DNA of 64,000 nucleotides, from the NCBI GenBank assembly GCA_029959195.1, contig CP114119.1:2790001-2854000 (forward strand), in the 5' to 3' direction. A program made the position numbers and the translations under genes. The notes beneath the pieces are model-generated. The model ran no database searches. It worked only from the letters and a program-made list of their open reading frames with translations, and was not told the DNA's origin. This stretch comes from Dictyophora rubrovolvata. Its lineage: Eukaryota > Basidiomycota > Agaricomycetes > Phallales > Phallaceae. Below, in pieces: positions 38,780-50,132 of the stretch (positions are counted from its first letter, which is position 1; each line of letters starts with the position of its first letter).

Positions 38780-41700
38780 TTACCGAATATGTGACCGTAA
38801 AAACAGGGGAGGCTTTTCTTGATGTCCATGAGATCGAATAGAATCATAACGATGGAAAACGGCGCCCACTGGGTTCGTAGGTTCTCCAAGTATTTCTGGA
38901 TCACCATTTTCGGAAAATTCTGGACTGCGTGGTCTATCACCGAATGACATTGATCGCTGCCGCGCGAAATGTCGTGGAGCCAACCTAGGATATAACACTT
39001 TGTCCGTACTGGTCTTATTCGATGATCTGCTTTGATTCTCCAAGGCCATTTGAAATCCTGCTTGCATATCTTTTAGAAGAGATTCTGACAGAACTTCGGG
39101 GGTTGGAAAATGCATATTGAATGGGATCGGAAGGTCAGGTACATCACCATCCAAGGGATGAGGGGGATGTTGAGGTTGCAAAGAAGCTTTGTAAGACGCC
39201 TTTCGCGATGTAGTTCCCGTCCTTTTTGAACTGCTCCCTACTTGGATATCTGGTTGGGTGGGAGATCGTCTATGCGCCTTCGCAAACTTGTTTGGATTTG
39301 TCCAAAATTCATCATCATCATCGCTGTCTGAACCGTATTGTCTATATGCATATAACTCTTCGTCAAGGTTCGAGTGAGTGCGAATATCGAAGCGATTGAA
39401 GGAAGGCTCTCCTTGCCGAGGTTCGTATTTCACACCCCGTTCCGTACGTTCTAAACCAACACCATTGTGAATCATACAGGTTTCCGGAAGAAAAAAACCG
39501 CTCTCTTACCAGTTTTTTTGAGCGGCGGTGACTTAGATTTAGTGACCGGAGGTGTAGGTGATCGCGGTAGAGGTGAAGGTTGCGGTACAGGTGCACGAAG
39601 CGCCTCCAAACGTGCCTGTCGCAAAGCCTCTTGCTCCCGCCTGAAAGCTTCCTGCTCCTGCTTGAAAGCTTCCTCACGAGCTTCTAATTCCTCCCTAGTT
39701 GCAAACCGCTTGTTGTTTCCAGCTCGTACGCCCTCCTAAAATCCAAGTTAGAACAGACTTGTAAGGAATTTCGAGATTTACCTTCGATAACCCTTCCAGA
39801 ACTTTCTGTGCATCCTCTGTACTCAAGCTTGTGAACCAGGCATCCATACAATCCATCATCTTCTTTTGAATTTCAGAATCCTGCGAGGCAAAAAAGGGAT
39901 GATGGAATGCTTCCAAGATCTATTTAATAAGATTAATTTAGTTATGTGCTACATTCACATATGGAAAGGTACCTTGTCAACGGTCTTGTCCGGGATTATA
40001 TATTCATCGCACCAGGCCTAATTATAAGTTAGCTATACCATAACGTGATGAAAACACCAACCTTTACAACGAGCGTAACAGTATATTCGACGATTACTCG
40101 AGCAACCTTGCCAGCGGGTTCATTCAATATTAGGGCAAGGTGGTCCTTTTTGAAAAGTGTCAAAGGACGAATCGCACGAAAAGAAGAATATACTTTGGCT
40201 AGAAGACTGTGTGACGGATCTGATGCGTTGGGATCATCAAAGACCTACTGCAAATGAGTACTTTATACTTTTGGGTCAAATTCTGTACTTACTGCAAATT
40301 GCTCGTGATTATTGATGGCTTCTTCGCTGTGTTGTTGAAGGTGTGTGATAATATCTTGTAGAATAGGCTAGGACAGGAGTTGAGTAAGGACTTTGGTACT
40401 AGATATTTTAAATACCTGAAGTATCGGGTCCAACAAACTATAAATGACTAGTAAAACGTCAGAGAAATACTTGTTTAGACTCAATGAGGAAATGCTTACA
40501 AGCATTTAATGTTTCGGCTAACGTCTCGAAAAGAGAAGAAAGACCGGGTATGAAAGAAACGGTCCTTAAAACATCTTTGAAAACCGAATCTCTCCATTGA
40601 AAAAGGCGCCAGATAAAGTCCTGGATCTCACTGGGAGCGAGTTCATTCGCGTCAAAATCAAAGGCTTGACCTTTCATCGATTCTGCCTGTTGCATCTTGT
40701 CACCGTGAGACTCGCCAGAATGTATGAATTCTGACAAGAGATCGTGAAGCATAGGTATATGGCTTTCAGCTTTGTCCCTCGACTATGATAAGTGTTAAAA
40801 ATCATATGCAAAACAAAATCAACAACGCCAACCTCGTCCAGTTTACCAGCCAGGTTCGACATGCTGGCCTCAGCTAGTCGGCTAAAAAGTAAAAAGGTAT
40901 TAAAGAGAATGGTTTGAGAAAAAAGTACAAGAGACGGACTCCATCCCTTCACCCAGTACACTGTGAATGAAGTCTGCCGCGCCAAACGTTCCGGTTACCA
41001 AGGGAGGCGCGGGACCCAGCGGCGTGTCCACAAGTACTGATGGAAGAGCAATGCGACAATTGGATGAGAATGATAGAATAAAACAAACTTACCAGCATCC
41101 CCGACATGACAAAATACCTCTTGATGGCCTAGTTTCTTTAGAGCTAGCTCGCACCAATTGCTATGGGCGGAAAGATCCTCAAGAGTATGCAAGGCACTAC
41201 CTAGAAGCCTGTCATGAATACGTCAACATCTATCATCATCATGACAAAAAATGAATTGATTGACATATGTACCTGAAGGCTTCGAATTGAAACAGGTTTT
41301 CTTTCATCCCTGATTTCCGCCCGAGCGCTATACATTCTAAGAGCGTCCGCCGAACGTGAGCGGTAGAAGTATCCCAGGATTCCCCTTCGGTAGCAATGTA
41401 ATTCTGACGTGTTTCCATTTAGCCCAGCGTCTTGAAAAAATGATATGACATGTACCTTCATACCAGTATTGGAGTTTATTTCAAGTTCTCTTGGGTCAAC
41501 CGGCGGTCTTAGATCTGGGTGAAATTGTCGTGCATCACCTTCCGCTTCTCCATAACCTCTTAATAAAAGACATCGATAATTTCGCCAAAGCAATGAGTCA
41601 AAGTACACACTTGGGGTTATCTATATGTTCCTGGATTTTTTTTTAAGAACGCGAGCTTTCAGGAGTATTACAACCTACAATGGGGTTGTACACGCCCAAA

Positions 41701-42401
41701 CGTTCCGGATTAATTTCAAATTCTTCCGTAGCGAAACCAAAAGTCTATTAAAACCTTAGAGTACACACACAAAGGTAAAAATGCGCTCGTCATACCATGA
41801 ATCCAATAACCGATATGATCATTTGTAAGGTTGGGGCGGTGAATAACTTTAATCCTCCGATGTCCATGGCCTGTCAAATCACATTATTATTGATTGATTA
41901 ACGAAGACGCTAACAGAACTTACTTGAGAGTAGTCGCGAAGCCAATTACCCTTTACATGAATATGGGGATAAGAAAAGAATAACAAAGCAAGATGAAACA
42001 CCAACAAAATAAATCCTCTTTGCATCCATATGATTGAATTTGTCTCCACCGGTAATCCTTCCGAGAGAAAATATTGCTATCAAAATTCCCCACAATCCTG
42101 CCGCTCCTCCAAAATGTGTATTCTTTACGAGTGCAGTAAGGACTTCCTCGATATCCCCATGTCGGAACGCCTTGTCTATTTTTTTTGGCCGGAAGCATCA
42201 TAATTACGTGGAATCAACGATAGTTTAGATAGACATACCATTAAGGAATGTGAAGTTGGGTATATTGCCTGCTCCAAATGCAGCGACAGGTTGGAAAAGC
42301 GTGGAAAACGTGACTGAAATGATAAGAGTTTTGGTAATAAACGTTAAATATACAGGAAATGCTGAATGAGTGCCAGACTGTCGTGAAGTCAACAACGACA
42401 T
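38780..42401 (-). CDS. het-c: Het-C domain protein (heterokaryon incompatibility Het-C family)
   Basis: Nineteen exons splice in phase to roughly 890 codons. The start at 42401 gives an N-terminal hydrophobic segment ending QPVAAFGAGNIP, as expected for a secretory signal. Family blocks follow in order: KAFRHGDIEEVLTALVKNTH, DAKRIYFGNWLRDYSQAMDI, ISVIGFMTFGFATEEFEI, EHIDNPKGYGEAEGDARQFH, DLRPPVDPRELEI, NYIATEGESWDTSTAHVRRT, LGSALHTLEDLSAHSNWCEL and PLVTGTFGAADFIHSVLGEG. Exons of 27 nt (41924-41950) and 20 nt (41611-41630) are unusually small. The C-terminal third has a charged coiled-coil-like stretch (REELEAREEAFKQEQEAFRR), then Ser/Pro/Asp-rich disorder. In Neurospora, het-c alleles control non-self recognition after hyphal fusion. 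In basidiomycetes a role in incompatibility is not shown, and membrane or secretory trafficking is equally plausible. Confidence 0.92.
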
Positions 42402-44668
42402 GGTGATGGAATAAAAGCAAGGGAAATTGGGAAATCAAGGACTTGCTACGTTATCCTCACCTTAATCGTCGTCAGTGAGCGTGCACTGTGAAGTCGGCCA
42501 CGAGGCAGTTGTCACAACAGTCACACTGGTCACGTAATTTTTGCCTTTTTGTTGTTCCAATGACAACGCCAAAGCATTCACAAATATTATTGTCCCTTCG
42601 TCAAAACGGCTCCTTTTGAACAATCACATCGGTACTAGCGTTGCTCCAGTTTAGCTTCACAGTTTTTCAAGTTGGCCTACTGAAGCACGGGGGACTATAT
42701 CATGATGAAGCCTGCGCTCGCCCGCAGACGACGTTAAACGTCAAGCTTCAAGCCTCAAGTCCCTGTCAAACACCAAAAATCCTTTTGATGATTTAATTTA
42801 ACTTTTATTTTTGATAGCAGTCTCGCAAAACGCCTTTGAAAGCCCGCCATAATCTTTCTACAGTGGTACGATGCGCTAATGTGCTAATCATCCCAACAGT
42901 TTCGAGCAGTGATTATTGATCATTTTGTCGGGGAAAAAATCTGTACATCTTCCCTTTCTTTCATCCGGCATCGTACCATATCATATGTAATGTTAAACGA
43001 CCACTGACAAATTGGTCTGGCAGCCAAGAACTTCACTTTCCGGGTATTTGATTCGTTTACTTTGGTGATTCTTTCAACGGACGTTCGTTAAGTCTAGAAA
43101 GCCGCTGATTCTCTCTTGACCTCCTCAACGTTCCTAAAATAGACAATATATGGACGAGGCGCGAACCAAGGTACGGGCAGGTGAAGGTACGACGTTTTTA
43201 CGTATGTCGAGAAGAGCACAAGAGGCTTACCATCGTTAAACTCCATTCAGGGAAAGGTAGGTATGTTATTAAATCATTGGAAAATGCGCAGAATTGAGAA
43301 ACTTGACGCACTTCTAACTGTAACTGCCAATGAAAGAAAATACATAATTTTTGGGGTTAGTTGCCGTTAATCACACCAGTTGATGGTTCTGACAGGATGG
43401 ACAGAGATTGGAAGAGAACCCCGAATTCGCTACCTCTTTTTCCGGAGTGCTTTTGCGTATCGTCCTAGCGCTATTAGGTGTCAGCAGCCTAACCCCATTC
43501 TTCTATTGGCGCCGACAGGCTTCCACTTCTAGATTTTCAATTGGAGAGATGTCGATGATAAAGCCAGTCAACACATCTTTCCAGCGTCTGGTACTTATAT
43601 GGAACTGATTTTCTTGAAAGTCTAACTTACCTTGAGAAGTTTTGGGAAAGCATGGCGGTGGCATAGAATGCATTGTTTATGTCAGAGGCTAATATAACGT
43701 ATAGTCGAACTATTTCTCGATTCCTGAGATGATCATCTATCTCTGGCACGGTGGCTCTATCAATTTCCATCTTGGTCACAACTATCGCAAATTTCCCGTC
43801 AGAGCGTCTTCAACGTAAAACACTTCTTTCCTATTCGAAACACTTGTATTTCCGGGCCGAATCATATTATCTCGACATTGGCTTCTCACTGCCCTGGATG
43901 TAGCGATTTTTCACGCCTGCACATTGACCATCTTTCGCATGCCCAAAAAAAGAGGCACAAAATTTCCTTCAAAGGTTAGTCAAGTTTTCAAAACCAAATA
44001 CGGCAAAATATCCCCTCCTACACTTCCGGCTTGTTTTTACACTTTCTCCTGCTTCCATTACCGAACCTGGAAATGGACAAAGCGCTAATGCAAGGTTTTT
44101 CAAATTATGCGTTATTCTGTAAAACCTTGGAAATATCGAAAAGACTCGACAGACAGTGCCGTCGCACAGACGGCGTAATCAACGACGACCCACGGAAGGC
44201 CCGGGTCCGCGTCGGGTTCACTGTTTGAGCTGACAGCTTCAAGCGGTCTAAGCGTAAAAGCTTCTTTGAGAAGGTACTTTAAGGAAGTCCAGATTTCAGG
44301 TTAATATTTTATTCCCAAAATTTCCGGAATTTATATCTGGCCTTCTGAAGTATGTAAGCAAATATCCTTCCCGACGGCGCGAAAGTATAGGTGCTTAATA
44401 AAGGGTACAGGGTTCACATAACCCCAAATAAAGGCCGTCCGTTCGAAATTCATACCTTAAACCTCGAAGATGACGAACTATTGAAATATTCCGGCAAAAC
44501 AAATTCAGAAGTCCGGCAACGATGACGCTTCTGGAATTCCCCCGCTACCACTATTTTTTTACTAATAACCCAAGAGTCAAGAGTTTTTTTTGATTTCGTA
44601 AAGAGGGGTGTATATATAAGTTTTCGAAAAAAAATTACCCGTTCTTTCCGAGTCCTCGTCCGGTCAAG
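42402..44668. other. Spacer upstream of het-C and the lysine-rich orphan
   Basis: The genes on either side diverge, so both promoters should lie here. CCAAT occurs near 42556. A weak plus-strand coding signal at 43394-43608 is listed separately. The remainder shows no supported gene. Confidence 0.5.
43394..43608 (+). CDS. Possible small single-helix membrane protein, last exon only
   Basis: After a plausible 3' splice site (CTGACAG) the frame reads GQRLEENPEFATSFSGVLLR, then a hydrophobic helix IVLALLGVSSLTPFFYW and a short basic tail. The combination of a charged lead, one helix and a stop looks like a small tail-anchored protein. The preceding exon may end at GGGAAAG near 43257, but I could not find a convincing start. 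I do not recognise a family. Confidence 0.3.
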
Positions 44669-45358
44669 ATGGACATTCGCTATGATCCCAGAGTATGGGA
44701 CTCAACTGCCAGTATCGAGTTCAATGTCGAGTTGGATTATGATAACATAGACTATACAGTGAGTTGTCTTTCCACAATGAATGTCTTTTGATAAGGATTT
44801 GAACACACTTGGTCCCAGCGCCGTGCCAAATCTTCCACAACAAGTGATACCAACAGTGATAGTACTGCTGTGTCATGGCTGAGCGGGCTAGTTTCATCAC
44901 TTCGTTCCAAACCTATGGCAAGCTCTACAGCCATTGCTCATGGCTTTGTCGAGGACGAAGGTTGTGAACGTCGACTTTCATACCAATCCTTTCAAATCCT
45001 ACATTCCGCCAACATACCCTCGCTTTCCTTGCGCAATTCCGTTCATTTATCAACACCCTCCCTGAGATACACAAAACAATGTTACCCTGAACCTGAATCA
45101 GCCGACGTCGACGTATCGTCTAGCAGCACCAAAAAGAAAAGACAACGCATTTACAAAATCAAGCTTCTACCAAGTTCACCGTTTCTAGAGAAAATACGGT
45201 CAAAGCTCAAATCTCAATGGAAGAAAAAACGAATAAGGTCGTTCTATAAAATCACTGAAGACCCTGGACCTATGGACGATGTTGTGCTTTATCCTGACGA
45301 GCCAGATCCGGATCCATTCGCTAAACAGTTTGGACCGTATCGTATATCCATCGATTAG
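44669..45358 (+). CDS. Hypothetical 209-residue Ser/Lys-rich protein
   Basis: Exon 1 (44669-44758) encodes MDIRYDPRVWDSTASIEFNV and more, and ends in phase 0. After a 60-nt GT-AG intron, exon 2 (44819-45358) completes 210 codons. The protein is Ser-rich in the first half. It has a strongly basic block (KKKRQRIYKIKLLPSS, then KIRSKLKSQWKKKRIRSFYK) and an acidic, Pro-rich end (DDVVLYPDEPDPDPFAKQFG). The basic block could be a nuclear localisation signal. No domain is recognised. A TATA-like ATATATA lies about 60 bp upstream of the start near 44610, which supports the start choice. Confidence 0.6.
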
Positions 45359-45519
45359 ACTTTGTAAAAAAAAAAAGAAAACCATCTGTACTGATTACTC
45401 TCAATAAAGTTTGCTGTTCGGTAAATGAGGAACGTTGGATAGCTTGAGTTCCATCTTACGCTCTTGTTATTGAATGCAAGTTTAGGAACTTTGCTGTTGA
45501 TCAATTCTTCTTCCTAACG

Positions 45520-47196
45520 TTACAATAATTTTCGAAGTATGCAAAAGATATTACAGTGGTATAATGGCCTCTTCTTCAAAATAAGGTCGATCCCTTGCTC
45601 TTCGGTTAGCGGAAGGATCTTCCGAAAGAAACGAATAACATACGGAGATACAACATCAACCTCAAAATTAACTGTTCCCATAATATGTTGCATAACAGCG
45701 ATTGATTCACAATCAACCTTGGCACACGCATCCACAACGAATTCTTGAAGGTGGACACTGGCTTCCGGGACAGGAGGAAAATCCCTGTCTACATTGTCCG
45801 AGGGATGATGACTAGGGTTGTTCGGACCGCGTGCTTTAGCGAGCGCAATAATGCCTTTCCCACTGATAACATCGCATCGAGAGAATTCAAGACGAGTAAG
45901 TCTTGGACATGGAAACGGGGTTTCCTTCCGTCGTCCTTGTCCAGCCAGAGCGAAAAGAACACTATCCGACATGTCGGATCCAACGATGCGGAAAAACTCC
46001 AGGGTAGGTAATTTTTCAAATAACCATAGGAAATCTTTCGGACTGCGCATGTCCGCGAAGTCCATATCGAGAATTCGGATAGGAGGTGTACTTCGACGAA
46101 TGAGAGAACGGAGACCGGCTCCCGTGAGAAGGTCAGTATAGGGTGATTGAGAAGGTTCCACCAAATCATCGTCGTTATCCGAAGGGTCAATTTCATATGA
46201 TTGGTCAATGACATCGTCTGGTCTGTTTAGCCACATTAGACGGAGTGTTTCCAAGGCCGGTGTGTAAATATGAGAAAGTATAGCGCGTTGGTGAAACGTT
46301 TGGGCGAGATTAAAGTGGCGTAGACGCTCCAAACGAACAATATTGGTTTTAAGGCCCTCCGAGTCAAAGTCATCCGATCCCTTGAAAGTAAGATATTCAA
46401 GCGACGGGCAGCGCGAGAGGAGATACAATAATGATAGGGGGCGAATTCCAGAAAGGGAAGTATAATGTTCATATATTCGAAGTGTTCGGAGAGAAGAGAA
46501 TTCGGGCCGACTTGAGGTATTCCACGAAGTAAACGGAAGAGCGGAAGTGAACAGGTTGAGCTCTTCGAAATGGGGTGTGCGGCTTTGACCAAGTTTGCTG
46601 AAAATGACGCTCATGCTCTTTCGCGCGTTACTGTCTTCCTCCTGCCCTAGATCTTCAAAGTCGAAGTGAATGCCAAAATCCTCCCATTCGTGGGAGATCA
46701 ACGACGTACAAAGGTCGATACGCGATAGGACCTCATGACGAGGTGAAGAGGTGAGAAAGACAAAGACTTCACTTGTGGCATCGTTGGAAGGGGCTACAAG
46801 AGATAATCTAAACCAATGAGAACTATGTTTCCGAATGAGATCCAACAATTCCAGTTCCTCCTGTTGACCAAGCCATTTGTGAACCACCAACGATATGTGA
46901 AGCGGGTATGCACCGGAACGCTCCAAGAAGGATTTAACTTTCGAAAATGTTACCGAGAAAGATTGAATGGGTAAAAAAACGAATATTTTATGCCAAAGTC
47001 GAGGAGTCGTGAGTGCGGTTTGTCTCCACAGCCAAGATACATGAGAAAGTCTGACCGGCGAATCATGGTCTTCGATGGCGCAACGATCAAATATTTCGGC
47101 GAGTATTTCGGGCGGTAACACGTTTATTGGGCTGGAAACTACCATAGATATGTAGGAAGGAAGAGAAGAAACAAGCAGGAGACAGTCGAGGCTCAA
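45520..47196 (-). CDS. F-box-like protein
   Basis: This is a single-exon 558-residue protein. An F-box-like segment lies at residues 24-69 (INVLPPEILAEIFDRCAIED, then VRLSHVSWLWRQTALTTPRL). This is the form common in the very large Agaricomycete F-box-like family. F-box proteins recruit substrates to SCF ubiquitin ligases through Skp1. The remainder has irregular leucine-rich repeats (for example LRHFNLAQT, PALETLRLMWL, LRSLIRRSTP, PRLTRLEFSRCDVISGKGII), which are expected to bind the substrate. Met18 (MVVSSPINVL) is an alternative start because the first 17 residues are weakly hydrophobic and precede the domain. It is convergent with the 209-residue orphan, with about 160 bp between the stops. 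Confidence 0.85.
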   Translation of the reverse strand: MSLDCLLLVSSLPSYISMVVSSPINVLPPEILAEIFDRCAIEDHDSPVRLSHVSWLWRQTALTTPRLWHKIFVFLPIQSFSVTFSKVKSFLERSGAYPLHISLVVHKWLGQQEELELLDLIRKHSSHWFRLSLVAPSNDATSEVFVFLTSSPRHEVLSRIDLCTSLISHEWEDFGIHFDFEDLGQEEDSNARKSMSVIFSKLGQSRTPHFEELNLFTSALPFTSWNTSSRPEFSSLRTLRIYEHYTSLSGIRPLSLLYLLSRCPSLEYLTFKGSDDFDSEGLKTNIVRLERLRHFNLAQTFHQRAILSHIYTPALETLRLMWLNRPDDVIDQSYEIDPSDNDDDLVEPSQSPYTDLLTGAGLRSLIRRSTPPIRILDMDFADMRSPKDFLWLFEKLPTLEFFRIVGSDMSDSVLFALAGQGRRKETPFPCPRLTRLEFSRCDVISGKGIIALAKARGPNNPSHHPSDNVDRDFPPVPEASVHLQEFVVDACAKVDCESIAVMQHIMGTVNFEVDVVSPYVIRFFRKILPLTEEQGIDLILKKRPLYHCNIFCILRKLL

Positions 47197-48309
47197 TGGA
47201 AGCTTGCCTGGAGTATTGCCGGGCCTGTGCTGTCACGCCGTGACGTTTATTTGTGACGCGCGTGATGTTTTCTCGGAACCAAGGTCCGAATCGAAGTCCG
47301 CTCAGCTTCGTCGCCGTAGCCTTGGTCTTGTATTGTCAATATCAAAAGCTATTTCCAAGCTATTTCCAAGCTATCTGCTTCATGGCTTAACGCGCCCTTC
47401 AAATGTTGATTCTTTCCCTTACAAACGGTCCACAGGTGTTGGGATATTTTATCAGCTCGTCAGAGTCGCCATTCCATTTCCCAAAAAAAAACTTAATCCA
47501 CGGTGTCGGATATCAGTGATATCAGCGGGGAGAGGAAAGGCACTAATGGAATAAAAACTCATATCCATGACACATAAGAGTTTTCTTCAGGTGCTAGGAT
47601 ATCCACGGCGGTGGAAGGATAAAGATGGAAGACTCAACACGTGGTTTCAGAGCCGGCATGTCCCGCGCTGTCTGTTTTGAAGTATTGCGGTCAACGGAAA
47701 CATAAAAATAAAGCCACTGGAGCGCTGTTCAATCTTAGTGGTCAACCATAAATCGCATACGACCGGAACTTGTTATTCACTTTTGCAAAACTATCAGTTG
47801 TAGACATCTCGTACGCTGTGGTGTTCGATACGTTGATTGGATGGTAAAGGCTTTAATTGTCCAACAGATATCATCCTAATAGGGTAATTGTCTATGATAC
47901 GTCGGTTCTTTCCTTCAGTTAACAAAAACGTCCTGGTCGGCGTGCTGCGACTCAGCTCAATTGACCGAAGATCCAGCTACGCCACGATCCAACCGTACCA
48001 TCATTCAAATACTAATGGATGCAGTAGACCTTTCAGAAAACTCAGATATAAATTAGTTGATGTAGATGTCGTCAACCATCAGACCTGAGATACAACCTCA
48101 ACAAATTCTGTCAGACAACGCGGAACTTATCGTCGTACGAAACCAATGTGTGATGTTCCGAAAAAAGTCTGGCGCATGTGTAATTGGCTAATAACTTCAT
48201 AGAAAAAAAAATTTGTCTTGCATTTACACAACATATCTTGTGAACGCTTAACAGTTATATCGAGGTGTGGGTGCGTAATATACGAAAGCTTTCGTTGAAG
48301 ATATCATCT
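47197..48309. other. Spacer, no supported gene
   Basis: It begins with the F-box promoter, continues as A/T-rich sequence with short frames, and ends where the DUF6533-type relic becomes recognisable. Degenerate upstream exons of that relic may be present after about 48190 but cannot be read. Confidence 0.5.
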
Positions 48310-48844
48310 TACATTGGGTTTCTGCAGTTTTGTGATAATCATCACCTTTGTGGCTACAATCGTTGCCCAAGTAAGCTTCAAGTATGCTTGCTTAATGGCT
48401 GATTTTCAAATTTCATTCTTTCTATGGCCAGTTTATAAATGCAAGTACAAGTCACTAGATGAAAAATCAATCACACGACTTACGTATTATATCAGACCTT
48501 AACAACATCTGCATTGGATTCATACCAAAGAGCATAAGATCATTTTACTTGTACCTCTATGTCGGTAATAGATTGACATCCAATGCGCAAGCTTGTCTGC
48601 AATCATGATCACCCATTTTACTCTGGATCTTCACCGACAAAACTCTCCAATGATTCAAGCTAGAAATGTAACGTTACCTGATGTCCAATTCCGAAACCTG
48701 GTACACTATATACGTCAATATATCCTTGTGGAGATGTGCGACCACGAAAACGCAGAAATAAGCCGTGAAGAAGATGATGATAACGTCCCTAGACCAGCAG
48801 GCACCGAGCCTGCTGCCATTCAGAATCAGGCTGTTTGTGCGTGA
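48310..48844 (+). pseudogene. Truncated DUF6533-type membrane protein gene, 3' exons only
   Basis: The exon FVIIITFVATIVAQ is followed by a proper donor at about 48371. The terminal exon reads SAIMITHFTLDLHRQNSPMI with an acidic tail ending at a stop at 48844. These match the last two exons of the genes at 36321 and 59313 in the same order and with similar spacing. The DUF6533 core and all upstream helices are missing, because nothing in the preceding kilobase on the plus strand can be read as the N-terminal two thirds. It is therefore a 5'-truncated copy. Its orientation is opposite to the two fuller genes. A TIR transposon sits 38 bp downstream of the stop. Confidence 0.7.
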
Positions 48845-48882
48845 GTGGTGGCGGCGACGGGGCTGCTATATGTTAAATTCTC

Positions 48883-49609
48883 TGTCGCAAAAATCGAAAT
48901 GGGTTTATAATCCAAACCGGCTTTATTTTCCTGATGCAGCTCTGATTTTGCGTTAATTTTCCTTTCGCGATGTATTTAACCTTAGTTTAATACAGTCTGC
49001 ATTTATAATCGGGTCTTTTCCCCAATGAATGGGCTGCAACTTCACCTTCGCTATGATCGGTTAAGGCCTATTTATCGGTTAATCGGCTAATGCCTCTTTG
49101 CACAAGCAAAAGAGGGTGGTCTGTGCGCAATATTGGGTCCCCTATATAAACTCGGGACTTGGCTATGTTTTGTCGGCCGTGTCGCCCCTACTTGTAGTAA
49201 TTATAGTAGTATGGTAATAGTAGTAATGGTAGTAATGGTAGTAATAGTAATAATAGTAATAGTAATAGTAATAAATATTAGTAGTAGTAACCCTTAGTAG
49301 TCTTGTAGTATAATCAGTAGTAATTCATTCCTGTATATAGACTATATACATTCAATATACTGTTTTGAAGACTACTCTCTAACTTGTGATCTTAACGACG
49401 AAAAGTCCCAAAAAAGAAAACAAAGAACAGGTATTTAATTTTTTATGTAGATTTTAAATAAAAAACTCTCGACTCAGTTAATAAACACGGCTGCAGGTTT
49501 GTCGTAGCGTTGAATTCATTATAATGCATTATAAACTGCCTCGGCGTCTGACAGCCTTATTAGGTTTATAATCCTAAATAAACTAATTTCGATTTTTGCG
49601 ACATCCCTG
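48883..49609. mobile_element. Non-autonomous DNA transposon with terminal inverted repeats (MITE-like, possibly hAT)
   Basis: The left end TGTCGCAAAAATCGAAAT (48883-48900) is exactly inverted at the right (about 49586-49603). The right terminus continues to give CAGGGATGTCGC when read inward on the minus strand, the style of hAT termini. The 14-bp word TATGTTAAATTCTC flanks it directly on both sides (48869-48882 and 49610-49623). Its first 8 bp would fit a hAT target duplication. The left terminus lacks the first six bases seen at the right. The element is about 0.72 kb, has no transposase frame, and carries a (TAG/TAA)n tract inside. GGTTTATAATCC occurs near both ends in direct orientation. 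Confidence 0.75.
49194..49325. repeat. Degenerate (TAG/TAA)n trinucleotide microsatellite
   Basis: About 130 bp is made almost entirely of AGT, AAT and GGT triplets (TAGTAATAGTAATGG type), inside the TIR element. It is likely hypervariable in length. Confidence 0.9.
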
Positions 49610-49623
49610 TATGTTAAATTCTC

Positions 49624-50132
49624 CCTGTATTTAAGGTTAAACGTTTATTGGCGATAGCAAAGATATTTGTACGCATTTGTTATATTCAATCCAACCTATC
49701 TCATTGTTATCTCCCTGAGGTCCAACTAACGTCGGTGTTGCTATTAGTAGTATCAACTTCCATGTGCAGACCCTGTCAGTACGTATTAGTAAACGATCTG
49801 TACGTAGTTAGTTTGTCAGATTATATACTACGCCTGTACACCTAGAAAGATCGCAGAGATAAGCCTAACTGCTCGTTGTCAACGGTTTGGATATATTTTA
49901 GTAGCTAGTAATGTAAGCACTTGCTGGGCCAAAAGAACAGTAGTAATGTGCCTAGATCCGTAATCAACATGGAACCGCCGGCTCTATCATACGACTAACC
50001 TGAATATGTGTATTTCGATATTCTGTTCCAGATCAGCATGCAGCGGACTGAACGCCCCTTTTCCCAAAAAAGGCTTACTTTCCTTAATTCTCTTACATAT
50101 GATACCGTAGTGAAACATCACAATCCTCCAAT
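49624..50132. other. Spacer between TIR element and serine hydrolase gene
   Basis: This is A/T-rich with no supported ORF. It likely contains the 3' UTR of the minus-strand hydrolase gene. Confidence 0.5.

Noticed and set aside
48850-49625. Solo LTR of a retroelement
   Set aside because: The ends are inverted rather than direct TG...CA repeats, and there is no primer-binding site or polypurine tract. A TIR DNA element fits better.
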